Shown piece after piece: positions 25,585-34,154 of a stretch of 48,041 nt of DNA (positions are counted from its first letter, which is position 1; the number at the start of each line of letters is the position of its first letter). Below the pieces are notes generated by a model, which did no database searches, was not told the DNA's origin, and was given only the letters and a program-made list of their open reading frames with translations. The stretch spans positions 1 through 48,041 of the forward strand of contig JAJZKA010000008.1 in assembly GCA_021809805.1 (NCBI GenBank). The letters are read 5' to 3'. This DNA comes from Actinomycetes bacterium (GTDB lineage Bacteria > Actinomycetota > Acidimicrobiia > Acidimicrobiales > Bog-793). The position numbers were made by a program, and so were the translations under genes.

Positions 25585-26922
25585 ATGCGCCACCGTTGGA
25601 CGGGGGCCATCCGGCCGCTCGCGCTCGGCCTCGCCGCGCTCGGCCTCGCCGCCGGCGCGCTCGGCGCCGGCGCCGGCATCGCCGGGGCCGCCACGCAGCA
25701 AGCGCACGGCTCGCGCAGCGCGCACGCCAAGACCGTCACCAACTATCCCGCCTACGTCGGTGGCCACGGCAAGGCGAACCCCAAGCTCTCGCCCATCGTG
25801 ATCGGCGCGGTGAACCAGCAGACAGCGCCAGCCGCCCCCACACCCCTGTGGACGACAGGGGTCAAGGTCGCCGTCGACTACGTGAACAACCACACCGGCG
25901 GCATCGATGGCCACCCGGTGAAGGTGGTCTACTGCTTCATCCCGACAACAGTGGGAAGTGCCGCCAAGTGCGGCCAGGAGTTCGCGAACAACTCCAAGGT
26001 CGTCGCGGTGATCGCCGGAGCGATCGACGTCGGCATGACAGCGTTCGAGGCCGCGCTCAAGCCGACGAAGAAGCCGATCTTCTGGGACGTCTCGCTCAGC
26101 CCGGTGGACGAGACGTACCCCTATGGCTTCATCTGGTGGAACACAGACGCGTACGTGAACGCGCCGTACGGTGCCTTCGCCAAGAAGATCATCCACGCGA
26201 AGAGCGTCTCGCTCATCTACCCCTCGAACATTGCTGCCGAGGTCACACAGGCCAACACCGTGTACGCCGCGCTCAAGTACGCGGGGATCCATACGATCCA
26301 CAAGGTCGGCTACACAGCGACCGACGCGAACCTGGCCGCCCCGTTCCAAGCCGCGGACGTGGGGCACACGACACTGGTGATCAACGTGAGCAGCGGTGGC
26401 CCGAACTGCTCTGACGTGGCGCACACCTTGAAGTCGCTCGGTCTCGCCACAAAGGTCAAGGTGGTGACCGACGTGCCCTGCATCGCGCCGACAGTCGCCA
26501 AGGCAGACGGCGGCCAGCTCCCACACGACTGGTACTACCTGACCGCGCAGGCGATGCCGGGTTCGAACACAAAGGCCCTCACAACAGTGGCGAAGAAGAT
26601 CTTCGCCGAGTACGGCAAGGGACCGATCTACGCCGACGCCTGGGCCGAGATGGGGATCAGCCAGATTCTCACGATCGCCAAGCTCGACACCAAGCTCTTG
26701 AAGGCCCACAAGAAGATCACGCCCGAGACGCTCTTCAAAGCGGCGCGGGCGTTCAAGGGCCCGGTCCTCCAGGGCGCCCCCCACCTCGACTGCGGCGGCT
26801 TCAAGACGCCAGCCACCTGCAACGACCGCGACGAGTTCTTCCAGAACACGGCACCGGGAGTGATGAAGCGGCTGAGCACATGGATCGGGCCGGCGAAGGG
26901 CTTCAAGCCGCCACGGCACTGA
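25585..26922 (+). CDS. ABC transporter substrate-binding protein (branched-chain amino acid type)
   Basis: A secreted periplasmic-binding-fold protein of 445 residues. The first 36 or so residues are a signal peptide: MRHRWTGAIRP, then a long Ala/Leu/Gly core ending near GIAGAATQQA. The mature part has the type 1 pattern of Leu/Ile/Val-family receptors (LSPIVIGAVNQQTA, TTGVKVAVDYVNNHTGGIDGHPVKVVYC, KVVAVIAGAIDVG, SVSLIYPSNIAAEVTQANTVYAAL). ATG 25585 has AGGGAGGG upstream. No permease or ATPase genes are adjacent, so the transporter partner must be elsewhere and the ligand is unknown. Confidence 0.85.
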   Translation: MRHRWTGAIRPLALGLAALGLAAGALGAGAGIAGAATQQAHGSRSAHAKTVTNYPAYVGGHGKANPKLSPIVIGAVNQQTAPAAPTPLWTTGVKVAVDYVNNHTGGIDGHPVKVVYCFIPTTVGSAAKCGQEFANNSKVVAVIAGAIDVGMTAFEAALKPTKKPIFWDVSLSPVDETYPYGFIWWNTDAYVNAPYGAFAKKIIHAKSVSLIYPSNIAAEVTQANTVYAALKYAGIHTIHKVGYTATDANLAAPFQAADVGHTTLVINVSSGGPNCSDVAHTLKSLGLATKVKVVTDVPCIAPTVAKADGGQLPHDWYYLTAQAMPGSNTKALTTVAKKIFAEYGKGPIYADAWAEMGISQILTIAKLDTKLLKAHKKITPETLFKAARAFKGPVLQGAPHLDCGGFKTPATCNDRDEFFQNTAPGVMKRLSTWIGPAKGFKPPRH

Positions 26923-27130
26923 CCGGCGTCCAGGCGCGAGGGGCACGCAGTACCGCCACCCCGCCGTCGCTCGCAACGCTCGGACTCTCCTGACGCCCAC
27001 TGCGTCGGTCGCAGCGCCTACCTCTCAAGGTTGCCTGCGGCCGGCGGGTGGCGCGTCGGCCGGCCGGACCAGCTTGTGTCGGCGCCGCCGAAAGGATCGG
27101 CGACCGAGGGTACGGGCATCGCGGATCTGG

Positions 27131-27136
27131 TAGAGA
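27131..27136 (+). promoter_or_regulatory. -10 box upstream of the bicupin gene
   Basis: TAGAGA six bases before ATG 27143, with no ribosome binding site between. Confidence 0.35.
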
Positions 27137-27142
27137 TGTTCG

Positions 27143-28042
27143 ATGATCCACGTCAAGAGCTGGGACTACTCGTTCGACGACGACGGTCGAGACGGTCCGG
27201 TGCCGGGCTACGCGCACTACACGCTGGTCGATCGTTCGATGGGCGCGGTTCACACCGACCTCGGGCTCGTACGCCTTGCAGACAGTGCCCGCACGGCGAG
27301 GCATGTCCACTCCTTCGAGCAGTCAGCGTATGTGCTCCGCGGCAGTCCCCTCGTAGAGCTGGGGCGCGATCGGTTCCAGCTGCAGGTGGGCGACTACGTG
27401 GTGTTCCCTGTGGGCACGCCGCACGCATGGAGCGCGAGCGGTGGTGAGGATGCGGTGTGGCTCGAGCTGGGGACGCCGCAAGTGGCCGGTCGTCCCGACG
27501 ACACCGTCCGCTTGCCCGACGATCCTTGTGTTGCTGGCGACGAGCCGGCCCCGAGGCCACCGTTCGGCGACCCGACGCTGCGCTTTCTCGGGCACTTCGA
27601 GGGCACGGACTCACAGCTCGAGGCACTCACGCTTCACGATGCCGCGCGCGGGCGAGCGACGGCCGGCATGGACACCGCGCTGCTTGCCTACAGCGGCATC
27701 TCGGTCAAGATGATGGTGGACGCCGGCCTGGGTGCGGATCTTTCCACGATGTTCATGGTCGACTACGAGCCTGGTGGTGCGGCGCAGGTCCATGACCATC
27801 CCTTCGAGGAGGCGTACTTCTTCCTCCAAGGCGAGATCGAGGGCGAGATCGCCGGGGAGACTCGAACCTTCCGCGCCGGTGAGCTGCTGTTCTGCGGCGT
27901 CGGGGTCGTTCACGGCTTCTTCAACACGAGCGGCGGGCATGTCCGCTGGATCGAGACTCAGGCACCGCAGCCGCCCCGCCGACACTCGTACCGTTGGCCG
28001 ACGCACTGGGCCCGCCTGGCCGAACGCCACGGCACGGCCTGA
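27143..28042 (+). CDS. bicupin protein, ureidoglycine-aminohydrolase-like
   Basis: A 299-residue protein with two cupin barrels. The first is near residues 45-115 (RHVHSFEQSAYVLRGSPLVEL and VGDYVVFPVGTPHAWSA). The second, near 200-275, reads AAQVHDHPFEEAYFFLQGE with RAGELLFCGVGVVHGFFN and looks able to bind metal. The layout resembles (S)-ureidoglycine aminohydrolase of purine-ureide catabolism, but I cannot confirm the substrate. It converges on an amidohydrolase gene across a tandem repeat. Alternatives are other metal-dependent bicupins such as dioxygenase-like or sugar-binding proteins. Confidence 0.75.
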   Translation: MIHVKSWDYSFDDDGRDGPVPGYAHYTLVDRSMGAVHTDLGLVRLADSARTARHVHSFEQSAYVLRGSPLVELGRDRFQLQVGDYVVFPVGTPHAWSASGGEDAVWLELGTPQVAGRPDDTVRLPDDPCVAGDEPAPRPPFGDPTLRFLGHFEGTDSQLEALTLHDAARGRATAGMDTALLAYSGISVKMMVDAGLGADLSTMFMVDYEPGGAAQVHDHPFEEAYFFLQGEIEGEIAGETRTFRAGELLFCGVGVVHGFFNTSGGHVRWIETQAPQPPRRHSYRWPTHWARLAERHGTA

Positions 28043-28100
28043 GGCTCAGGATCGACTGAGCCGCGGCCGTCGACGGCTCACCGACGCTGCGGCACCGTTG

Positions 28101-28168
28101 TCTACCCGGGGCCATCGGCTACCCGGGGTCATCGGCTACCCGGGGTCATCGGCTACCCGGGGTCATGG
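28101..28168 (+). repeat. four 17-bp tandem repeats between convergent genes
   Basis: Units of the form GCTACCCGGGGTCATCG at 28101-28117 (two differences), 28118-28134, 28135-28151 and 28152-28168 (one difference). The array ends ten bases before the amidohydrolase stop codon. Confidence 0.95.
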
Positions 28169-28177
28169 CCCCGGCGA

Positions 28178-29638
28178 TCAGCTGCGCGCTCCTTGGCGTC
28201 GTGCCGCGAGGTAGGGGTTCGGGATCTCCTCGGACTCAGGGAGTGCGGGGCACATGGCGTGAGCCCATTCGGTCTCGCCCAGCTCGGAGAGGATGTGCTC
28301 GACCGTCGATTCGACGACGTGTCGCGCCTTGGGCAGGTCGATGCCAATCAGCTCGTGGTCGTGCTTGACGACTCGGCCGTTCACCATGACGGTGTGGACG
28401 TCGCCGCGTCCTGCCTGGAACACCACGTGGCCACAGGGGTTCAAGATCGGGAACATCACAGGCGAGCGGTCGTTCTTCACGAGCACGACATCCGCCTTCT
28501 TCCCTGGCGTGAGGCTGCCGACGGCGTGGTCGAGTCCGAGGGCCTCTGCACCGCCGATGGTGGCCCAGCGGACGACGTCGTCGGCACGAACACCGCTCGT
28601 CACGCAGGTCTCGTTCCGACCGTGCGCCTCTTGGTGCTCGCGGCACCGGTCGATGTTCAGCGTTGCCCGCATGGCGGAGAACATGTCGGCGCTCCACCAC
28701 ACGCTCGTGTCGCTCGATAGCGAGATGGGAATGCCGTGGCGGCGCAGCTGCCATGACGTCGGAAATCCCTGCCCTGCGTTCGCCTCGCTCTCGCTTGCCA
28801 CGGACGCGTGTGCGCCCGACGCCGCGATGCGTTGGTAGGAGTCCTCCGACAGCGTGGACGCGTGCACGTAGGTGACGTCGTCGGTCATGAAGCCGTGCTC
28901 GGCCATCTGCACGATCCCCTTGTCGTCGGTGGCACCCCACACCCCAGCGTGCGTCGTCACGCGGAGCCCGAGGTCCCGTGCCGCCTCGAACGCCGCCTTC
29001 TCCGGGAAGTCGGGCTGGCCGGTGACGTCGAATGCGAGCTGGCATCCGAGCATGTCGGTCGGGCTCGAAAAGTGCCGGGAGACGAAGTCCCTGAGCTCGC
29101 TGCTCGGTGCCCACTCCCATGGCGCGCCGAAGATGTTGCCGTACGCGAGGACGAAGCGGCCTGGCACCCCTCGCAGGGCTTCCAGCGCGCCCTCGGCGTG
29201 GTCGATGGTGCGCAGCCCGTGCGACCAGTCCACGGTAGTCGTCACTCCGGCGTCAATCGCTTCGATTGCAGAGAGCAGGTTTCCCGCGTACACGTCCTCG
29301 GGGCGGAAGACCTTTCCCCAATTGATGTAGTAGAAGACGAAGTACTGGCTGAGCGTCCAGTCGGCCCCGAACCCGCGCATGGCCGTCTGCCACATATGCC
29401 GGTGGGTGTCGATCATGCCGGGCATCACGATGCCGCCGCTCGCGTCGACGACCACGGTTCCCTCGGGCGCGGGAAGGTGACGTCCGACGGCCATGATCCG
29501 CTCGCCTTCGACGAGTACGTCGGCACCCTCGAGGACGCCCGTCGAGTCCATGGTGAGGACGGTGCCTCCCTGGAAGAGCACCGGCGTACCCGGCGCCAAT
29601 GAACGGAATCGCTCCCGTGTGACCATGTCTCCGCTCAT
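28178..29638 (-). CDS. amidohydrolase (chlorohydrolase/cytosine-deaminase-like)
   Basis: A metal-dependent hydrolase of 486 residues from the superfamily that includes AtzB, TrzA, SsnA and guanine deaminase. Metal and active-site motifs are present: PGMIDTHRHMW near residue 75, LRVTTHAGVWG, VTYVHASTLSE, and SLSSDTSVWWSADMFSAMR. The C-terminal composite-domain strands include LTPGKKADVVLVKND and VHTVMVNGRVVKHD. A deaminase or dechlorinase acting on a heterocycle is the likely chemistry, with the substrate unknown. It is the last gene of a minus-strand operon after the SDR and the M24 protein, 80 bases behind the latter. A purine-rich GAGAGGGGGA lies before the start. Confidence 0.85.
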   Translation of the reverse strand: MSGDMVTRERFRSLAPGTPVLFQGGTVLTMDSTGVLEGADVLVEGERIMAVGRHLPAPEGTVVVDASGGIVMPGMIDTHRHMWQTAMRGFGADWTLSQYFVFYYINWGKVFRPEDVYAGNLLSAIEAIDAGVTTTVDWSHGLRTIDHAEGALEALRGVPGRFVLAYGNIFGAPWEWAPSSELRDFVSRHFSSPTDMLGCQLAFDVTGQPDFPEKAAFEAARDLGLRVTTHAGVWGATDDKGIVQMAEHGFMTDDVTYVHASTLSEDSYQRIAASGAHASVASESEANAGQGFPTSWQLRRHGIPISLSSDTSVWWSADMFSAMRATLNIDRCREHQEAHGRNETCVTSGVRADDVVRWATIGGAEALGLDHAVGSLTPGKKADVVLVKNDRSPVMFPILNPCGHVVFQAGRGDVHTVMVNGRVVKHDHELIGIDLPKARHVVESTVEHILSELGETEWAHAMCPALPESEEIPNPYLAARRQGARS

Positions 29639-29718
29639 CAGCGAATCCCCCTCTCTTCGTCGTGCATCGTGTCGAGACGTTGCTCGCGCTCGCCGCCCGC
29701 GGGCATCCGATGTGGTGC

Positions 29719-31098
29719 TCAGCGCCCGTTCGATCCTGCGCGTGCGCCGTCTTTTTCCGCGAGTCCCCGCGGCGCCCGGTTGCGGTGGGACTGTGCGTCC
29801 CTGGTGGTGGTGAGCGGGCCGTCGACGGTCCAGTATCGTTGGCCGGCGACGAGCAGCTCCTCAGCGGGGAACTTGGTGATGACCTCGCAGCCGTCGGCGG
29901 TCACCACGAGCTCCTCTTCTATCCGGGCGGCGGACCAGCCATCCGAGGCGGGCCAGTAGGTCTCCAGTGCGAACACCATGCCCTCTTCGAGGACCTCTGG
30001 ATGGTCGAGCGAGACCAAGCGGGAGAAGATGGGCTTCTCCCAGATGGACAGGCCAACGCCGTGGCCGTACTGCAGGGCGAAGGCCGCCAGCTCGTCGGGG
30101 AAGCCGAACTCCTCGGCTCGCGGGAACACCTCGACCACGTCGGCCGTCGTCGCGCCGGGCTTCACCCGGTCGATGGCCTCGTCCATGTACTCACGGCACC
30201 GGCGGTACGCGTCTTTCTGGGCGATGCTCGCGCTCCCTACGGCAAACGTGCGGTAGTAGCAGGTACGGTAGCCGTTGAAGGAGTGGAGGATGTCGAAGAA
30301 CGCCGGATCGCCGGGACGCAGGATTCGGTCGCTGTAGACGTGGGGATGCGGGGCGCAGCGTTCCCCAGAGATTGCGTTGACGCCCTCTACATGTTCACTG
30401 CCCAGGTCGTACAAGACTTTCGATACCAGCCCGACGCACTCATTTTCCTTGACACCGGGCCGCAGGAACGCGTAGAGCTCGTCGTAGGCGGCGTCGACCA
30501 TGGATGCCGCGGCGACGAGCAAGGAGACCTCGTCTTCGGTCTTGCGCCGCCGCGACTCGAGGAAGACCTGCTGACCGTCGACGACATGAATGCCTGCTTC
30601 GGAGAGGGCATGCAGGACTGGGATCTCGGCGACATCCACGCCGACGGGTTCGTTGGCAAGGCCGTACTTGTCGAGCTCGCGTTTGATGGAGGCGGCGACC
30701 TCCTCTGCCCTGCCCGCGCCGGGGTGGAAGGCGCCACGCAGGGTCGAAATTCCCGGGCGCGAGCCGTGCTCCGGCGGGATGCCGGGACGCGCGCCCGATC
30801 CGTGGTCGAGCCATGGGTCGTAGAGCACGTGGTGGCGTGCCGCCGAGCCGAAGTCCCAGATCACCGGCTCGCCTCCGCGAGGCAGGAGCGCGAAGCGGAT
30901 GAGCTTGTCCATGGCCCACGTGCCGATGTGGGTGGCCGTCATGTAGCGGATGTTGTGGAAGTCGAAGCTGAGTACGGCACCCAGCTCGCTCTGCTCGAGT
31001 TGCGCCCGCAGGCGTGCCAGTCGCTCGCCTCGCAACCGATCGAAGTCGATGCGCCGCTCCCAGTCGACGGCGTTCAGCCCGAAGCTCTTCAGTCCCAC
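29719..31098 (-). CDS. M24 family (creatinase/aminopeptidase-fold) protein
   Basis: A 459-residue pita-bread-fold protein with a creatinase-like N-terminal domain (LGAVLSFDFHNIRYMTATHIGTW) and an M24 catalytic domain. Metal-ligand positions can be followed: Asp in PAFFDILHSFNGY, His in YGHGVGLSIWEKP, Glu in EEGMVFALETYWP and Glu in RIEEELVV. The second Asp, expected 11 residues after the first (GYxxD), is Cys in GYRTCYYRTF. The usual two-metal site is therefore incomplete, as in creatinase, which works without metal. It may hydrolyse a C-N bond in a small molecule rather than a peptide (inference). GTG start with GGGAGG upstream. Confidence 0.85.
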   Translation of the reverse strand: MGLKSFGLNAVDWERRIDFDRLRGERLARLRAQLEQSELGAVLSFDFHNIRYMTATHIGTWAMDKLIRFALLPRGGEPVIWDFGSAARHHVLYDPWLDHGSGARPGIPPEHGSRPGISTLRGAFHPGAGRAEEVAASIKRELDKYGLANEPVGVDVAEIPVLHALSEAGIHVVDGQQVFLESRRRKTEDEVSLLVAAASMVDAAYDELYAFLRPGVKENECVGLVSKVLYDLGSEHVEGVNAISGERCAPHPHVYSDRILRPGDPAFFDILHSFNGYRTCYYRTFAVGSASIAQKDAYRRCREYMDEAIDRVKPGATTADVVEVFPRAEEFGFPDELAAFALQYGHGVGLSIWEKPIFSRLVSLDHPEVLEEGMVFALETYWPASDGWSAARIEEELVVTADGCEVITKFPAEELLVAGQRYWTVDGPLTTTRDAQSHRNRAPRGLAEKDGARAGSNGR

Positions 31099-31150
31099 CG
31101 TTGTCCTCCCTGTCGCGTCAACGGACCTGTCGCGTGATGAACCTGTTGCG

Positions 31151-31852
31151 TCATCGGAGAAGCCACCCCCCGTCGACGAAGAGGTCGGCGCCGTTCATGC
31201 CGCCACACTCGAGGAGGAAGGTGGAGGCTTCGACGATCTCCACCATCGTGACGAGCCGGCCGATCGGGGTGCGAGCCACGACCGCGTCGAGCGGCTTGTC
31301 GACCCAGTAGGGACTGTCGCCCACGATTCCCGGATGGATGGCGTTGACCCGGACCGGTGCCAGCTCGCACGCGAGCGTGCGGACCATTCCCGAGATACCG
31401 CCGTTCACCGTGCTTACCGTCGTCGACCCGTCGTACGGGCGCTCCTTGGCGAGGCCCCCGAAGAGGAGCACCGACGCGTCCTTTGTGAAGCGGTCCTGGA
31501 GTACGTGCACCGACTCGGCGTAGCCCACCAGCTTCAGGGTCACGAGGCGCAGGGCGCGGAGTCGGTCGTACTCGCTGATGCGGTTGACGTCGCGTTCGAT
31601 GGCAGCGATCACGAGGCGCTGCACGGCGCCGATCGACTCGAGTGCCGGGCGGATCGACTCGGGCTCGGCTAGGTCGAGGCCGATGCCCGTCGTGTCGCCA
31701 CCGATGTCGGTAGCGACTTTCTGCGCGCGCTGTTCGTCGCGTCCCGACACCACGACGGCGCATCCTTTCTGCGCGTATGCCGCGGCCAGCTCACGGCCGA
31801 TGCCCGACGTGCCGCCCAGCACGACGACCGCGCCGTCCGTCCGTCCCTCCAT
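31151..31852 (-). CDS. short-chain dehydrogenase/reductase-like protein lacking the YxxxK motif
   Basis: A Rossmann-fold protein of 233 residues. The cofactor motif VVVLGGTSGIGRELAAAYAQKG, the SGRDE segment and the C-terminal NGADLFVDGGWL are standard for SDRs. At the active site, where YSATKAAV is expected, it reads VSTVNGGI, so the catalytic Tyr and Lys are absent. It may bind NAD(P) without normal catalysis, or use other residues. ATG 31852 is preferred over GTG 31870 because GGAGGAG lies five bases upstream of it. It is the first intact gene of the operon with the M24 and amidohydrolase genes. Confidence 0.82.
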   Translation of the reverse strand: MEGRTDGAVVVLGGTSGIGRELAAAYAQKGCAVVVSGRDEQRAQKVATDIGGDTTGIGLDLAEPESIRPALESIGAVQRLVIAAIERDVNRISEYDRLRALRLVTLKLVGYAESVHVLQDRFTKDASVLLFGGLAKERPYDGSTTVSTVNGGISGMVRTLACELAPVRVNAIHPGIVGDSPYWVDKPLDAVVARTPIGRLVTMVEIVEASTFLLECGGMNGADLFVDGGWLLR

Positions 31853-31901
31853 GTGCGCTCCTCCACTCACATTGGTGCGCCGCGCTCGACGCGGCCGCAG
31901 G

Positions 31902-32265
31902 TCAACCGTTCCTCAGTCTGGTCCATGCGTCGAACGCCACGGCGCCGATCAGGAGGACACCGATCACGGAACGCCACACGGCTCCTCTGCCTCCGAGAAT
32001 GCTCGTTTCGCGGACGACGATGCCGGCGAGCACAGTGAAGGCCAAGGCCGTGCCCACGTTGGACTGCGTGCTGCGCACCCGGGAGGTGTCGATGACCCGC
32101 GCCGAGCGCGGCGTGCAGCGCCGTCTGCTTGGCGTGCACGTGCGCGGGAGCAGCCTCCGCGGATGAGCTGAACGCAGCGTTCAGGGCCAGCGCACGTGCG
32201 GGGCTAGCGACGACGGCAATCACGCGGTATACGGTCTTCGCCCCAATCCTGATCGCACTGCTGCC
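31902..32265 (-). pseudogene. remnant of a sugar-type ABC transporter permease (RbsC-like)
   Basis: Not in the ORF track as a single frame. Read on the minus strand from 32096 to the stop at 31902 it gives VIDTSRVRSTQSNVGTALAF, then TVLAGIVV, TSILGGRGAVWRSVIGVLLI and a premature end. This is the C-terminal region of BPD_transp_2 permeases. Upstream, in the frame starting 32304, GAKTVYRVIAVVASPARALAL resembles the preceding loop (usually YAVGASPRAAL). One extra G in the run near 32097-32101 would explain the frame change. At most about 115 codons of a roughly 320-codon gene remain. It lies 50 bases upstream of the SDR gene on the same strand, so it was probably the transporter gene of that operon. 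Confidence 0.72.
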
Positions 32266-32340
32266 CCCCTTGTTCGAGTGGGCCGATCCCAATGGACGCG
32301 CCACTGCACTGGGCTGTCAGTGTGAACCTCTGCCAACCGG

Positions 32341-32354
32341 CTGTCAAGTGACAG
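32341..32354. promoter_or_regulatory. palindromic operator candidate CTGTCA-N2-TGACAG
   Basis: CTGTCAAGTGACAG is a perfect inverted repeat with a two-base centre. It lies in an AT-rich divergent region between the permease remnant (minus) and the dehydrogenase gene (plus), just upstream of a CATAAT box at 32359. A 12-of-14 match occurs at 34155. Confidence 0.6.
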
Positions 32355-32447
32355 TCAACATAATGTACAACGCAACAACACATGCGCCGGGCTCGTGAAG
32401 GCGCCGGCGGGCTGCTACACCTGGGCGAGCGATGGAGGAGAAGAGCA

Positions 32448-33344
32448 ATGGACATCGGTGTGGTGGGACTCGGCAAGATGGGCTCGGCGCTCGCCCGGCG
32501 CCTCCTCGCCCAGGATGTGTCGGTCGTCGTGTGGAACCGCAGCCCCGGACCGGTCGATGCACTCGTCGCCGACGGCGCCGTCGCGGCGCAGGACCTGTCG
32601 AAAATGTGGCGCGCGGCGAGCACGATCTGCACGTTCCTCGCCGACGATGCCGCCGTCGCCGATGTGCTGCTCGGCGAGGGGGGGCTGCTGGCGACCGCTA
32701 CGACGGGCGCGACCCTTGTCGAGCTCAGCACCATCTCTGCGGCTGCCTCGGCGTTGGTTGCCGATGCGGCCCGGGCGCGCGACGTCCGCTACGTCCGCGC
32801 CCCTGTGAGCGGCAATCCCGGTGTGCTCACGGCGGGGAAGCTGTCCCTGATCGTCTCGGGAGACCAGGCCGACATCGACGTCGTGAGGCCGGTGCTCGAG
32901 CTGATCGGACCGACGGTCACCTACGTGGGCGAGGGAGAGGCCGCCCGGATCGTGAAGCTCGCGGTGAACGTGGTGCTCGCCGGCACCGCAGCTCTGCTCG
33001 CCGAAGTCCTCCTCCTCGCCGAGGCATGGGACATCGACAGGTCGGTCCTTCTCGAAGTGCTGCAGCGGTCGGCAGTCGGATCGCCGTTCATCGGCTACAA
33101 AACGCCGGCCCTGCTGGCGCGCGACTACGGCGCGACCTTCACCCTGGCGATGATCTTGAAGGACCTCGGCCTCGCCCACGACGCGGCACAGTCGGTATCC
33201 GTGCCCATGCCTGTCGCCGATCTGGTGGCGAGCGAGGCGAGCGACAGCTGCAGCAAGGGCCTAGCCGACTTGGACTTCATGTCGTTGCTCCCGCATCTCC
33301 AGCACCTTGCCGGCCGGCTCTCCGATGTGCCGGTGATCGGATAG
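32448..33344 (+). CDS. NAD(P)-dependent beta-hydroxyacid dehydrogenase (3-hydroxyisobutyrate dehydrogenase family)
   Basis: Oxidises a beta-hydroxy acid or reduces a semialdehyde. The 298 residues begin MDIGVVGLGKMGSALARRLL, the NAD(P)-binding motif. The substrate-binding block is RAPVSGNPGVLTAGKLSLIVSG. The catalytic lysine region is GEGEAARIVKLAVNVVLAG, where the usual NN is VN. The C-terminal half is all helical, with LILKDL-like AMILKDLGLAHDAA. ATG 32448 has GGAGGAG at 32434-32440. An operator-like palindrome lies about 95 bases upstream, and the convergent XRE-cupin regulator ends nine bases after it. Confidence 0.88.
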   Translation: MDIGVVGLGKMGSALARRLLAQDVSVVVWNRSPGPVDALVADGAVAAQDLSKMWRAASTICTFLADDAAVADVLLGEGGLLATATTGATLVELSTISAAASALVADAARARDVRYVRAPVSGNPGVLTAGKLSLIVSGDQADIDVVRPVLELIGPTVTYVGEGEAARIVKLAVNVVLAGTAALLAEVLLLAEAWDIDRSVLLEVLQRSAVGSPFIGYKTPALLARDYGATFTLAMILKDLGLAHDAAQSVSVPMPVADLVASEASDSCSKGLADLDFMSLLPHLQHLAGRLSDVPVIG

Positions 33345-33353
33345 CGACGCACG

Positions 33354-34115
33354 TCAGAGGCTCTCGGGGGAGGGCCAGCGGTCTTCGACGAACCAGATCG
33401 CTCGCACGGGCACGGCCCCGGCATTCCAGAAGCGGTGAGGAATGGTCGAGTCGAACGCCATCGAGTCCCCCGGCTCGAGCACGTACTCCTCGAAGCCAAT
33501 CTGCACGGAGAGCTGGCCTTCGAGGATGACGCTGTACTCCCTCCCGTTGTGGCGGATGGCGTGATCGTCGTCGTTCGAACCACCGCCGATCCCGTAGGTG
33601 ACCTCCATGAACTCCGCGCTCGTCTCTGGGAGCGGCGTCAAGAGCTCCCAGCGGACACCGCGCTCGAGATTGATGACGCGGCGTTCGTGTGGGTGCAACA
33701 CGACGGGGGCTCGGCGCGACATCGGTGCGCTCGGGGACCGCGGCGCGTGGCGGTTGCCGCTTCGCGGTGCCGCGTCCACTGGGGCATCGGCCCCAGTGAT
33801 GAGATTGTCGGTCGATATCTTGAGCGCGCGACTGATGGAGTAGAGGGTGCTCACGGAGGGGTTCGTGAGCCCCTTCTCTATCTGCGAGATCATGCTCGCC
33901 GAACAGTCGACACGCCGGGCGAGCTCGCGGACGCCGATGCCCTGCTCCAGGCGTGCCGTGCGAATGCGCTGGCCCAGCTGCGCGACGGCGTCGGCCGCGC
34001 CCTCTGCACCAGGGGGCGGAGGGGCCTCGCCGAGCGGCCCCCGGCCGAGGGATGCCACGGCCCGGCGAAGGCTGACGTGCGGCGAACCCTCGCCCGAAGG
34101 TTCGCTCGCGTCCAT
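33354..34115 (-). CDS. XRE-family regulator with C-terminal cupin domain
   Basis: A 253-residue transcription factor. A Pro/Gly-rich N-terminal arm of about 45 residues precedes the helix-turn-helix (IRTARLEQGIGVRELARRVDCSASMISQIEKGLTNPSVSTLYSISRAL). The cupin sensor domain occupies about residues 175-245 (RHNGREYSVILEGQLSVQIG, LEPGDSMAFDSTIPHRFWN). This layout is that of PuuR/SutR-type regulators, which sense small metabolites. It is divergent from the E1 alpha/beta genes and convergent with the dehydrogenase gene. A TACCAT box eight bases before the ATG suggests a leaderless transcript. It probably binds the palindromes at 32341 and 34155. Confidence 0.88.
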   Translation of the reverse strand: MDASEPSGEGSPHVSLRRAVASLGRGPLGEAPPPPGAEGAADAVAQLGQRIRTARLEQGIGVRELARRVDCSASMISQIEKGLTNPSVSTLYSISRALKISTDNLITGADAPVDAAPRSGNRHAPRSPSAPMSRRAPVVLHPHERRVINLERGVRWELLTPLPETSAEFMEVTYGIGGGSNDDDHAIRHNGREYSVILEGQLSVQIGFEEYVLEPGDSMAFDSTIPHRFWNAGAVPVRAIWFVEDRWPSPESL

Positions 34116-34154
34116 GGATGCGGATGGTACCAGTGTGCGACCACGAAGTGTTCG

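Noticed and set aside
28101-28168. Short regular repeats that might be a CRISPR array
   Set aside because: The 17-bp units are directly tandem with no unique spacers, and no cas genes are present.
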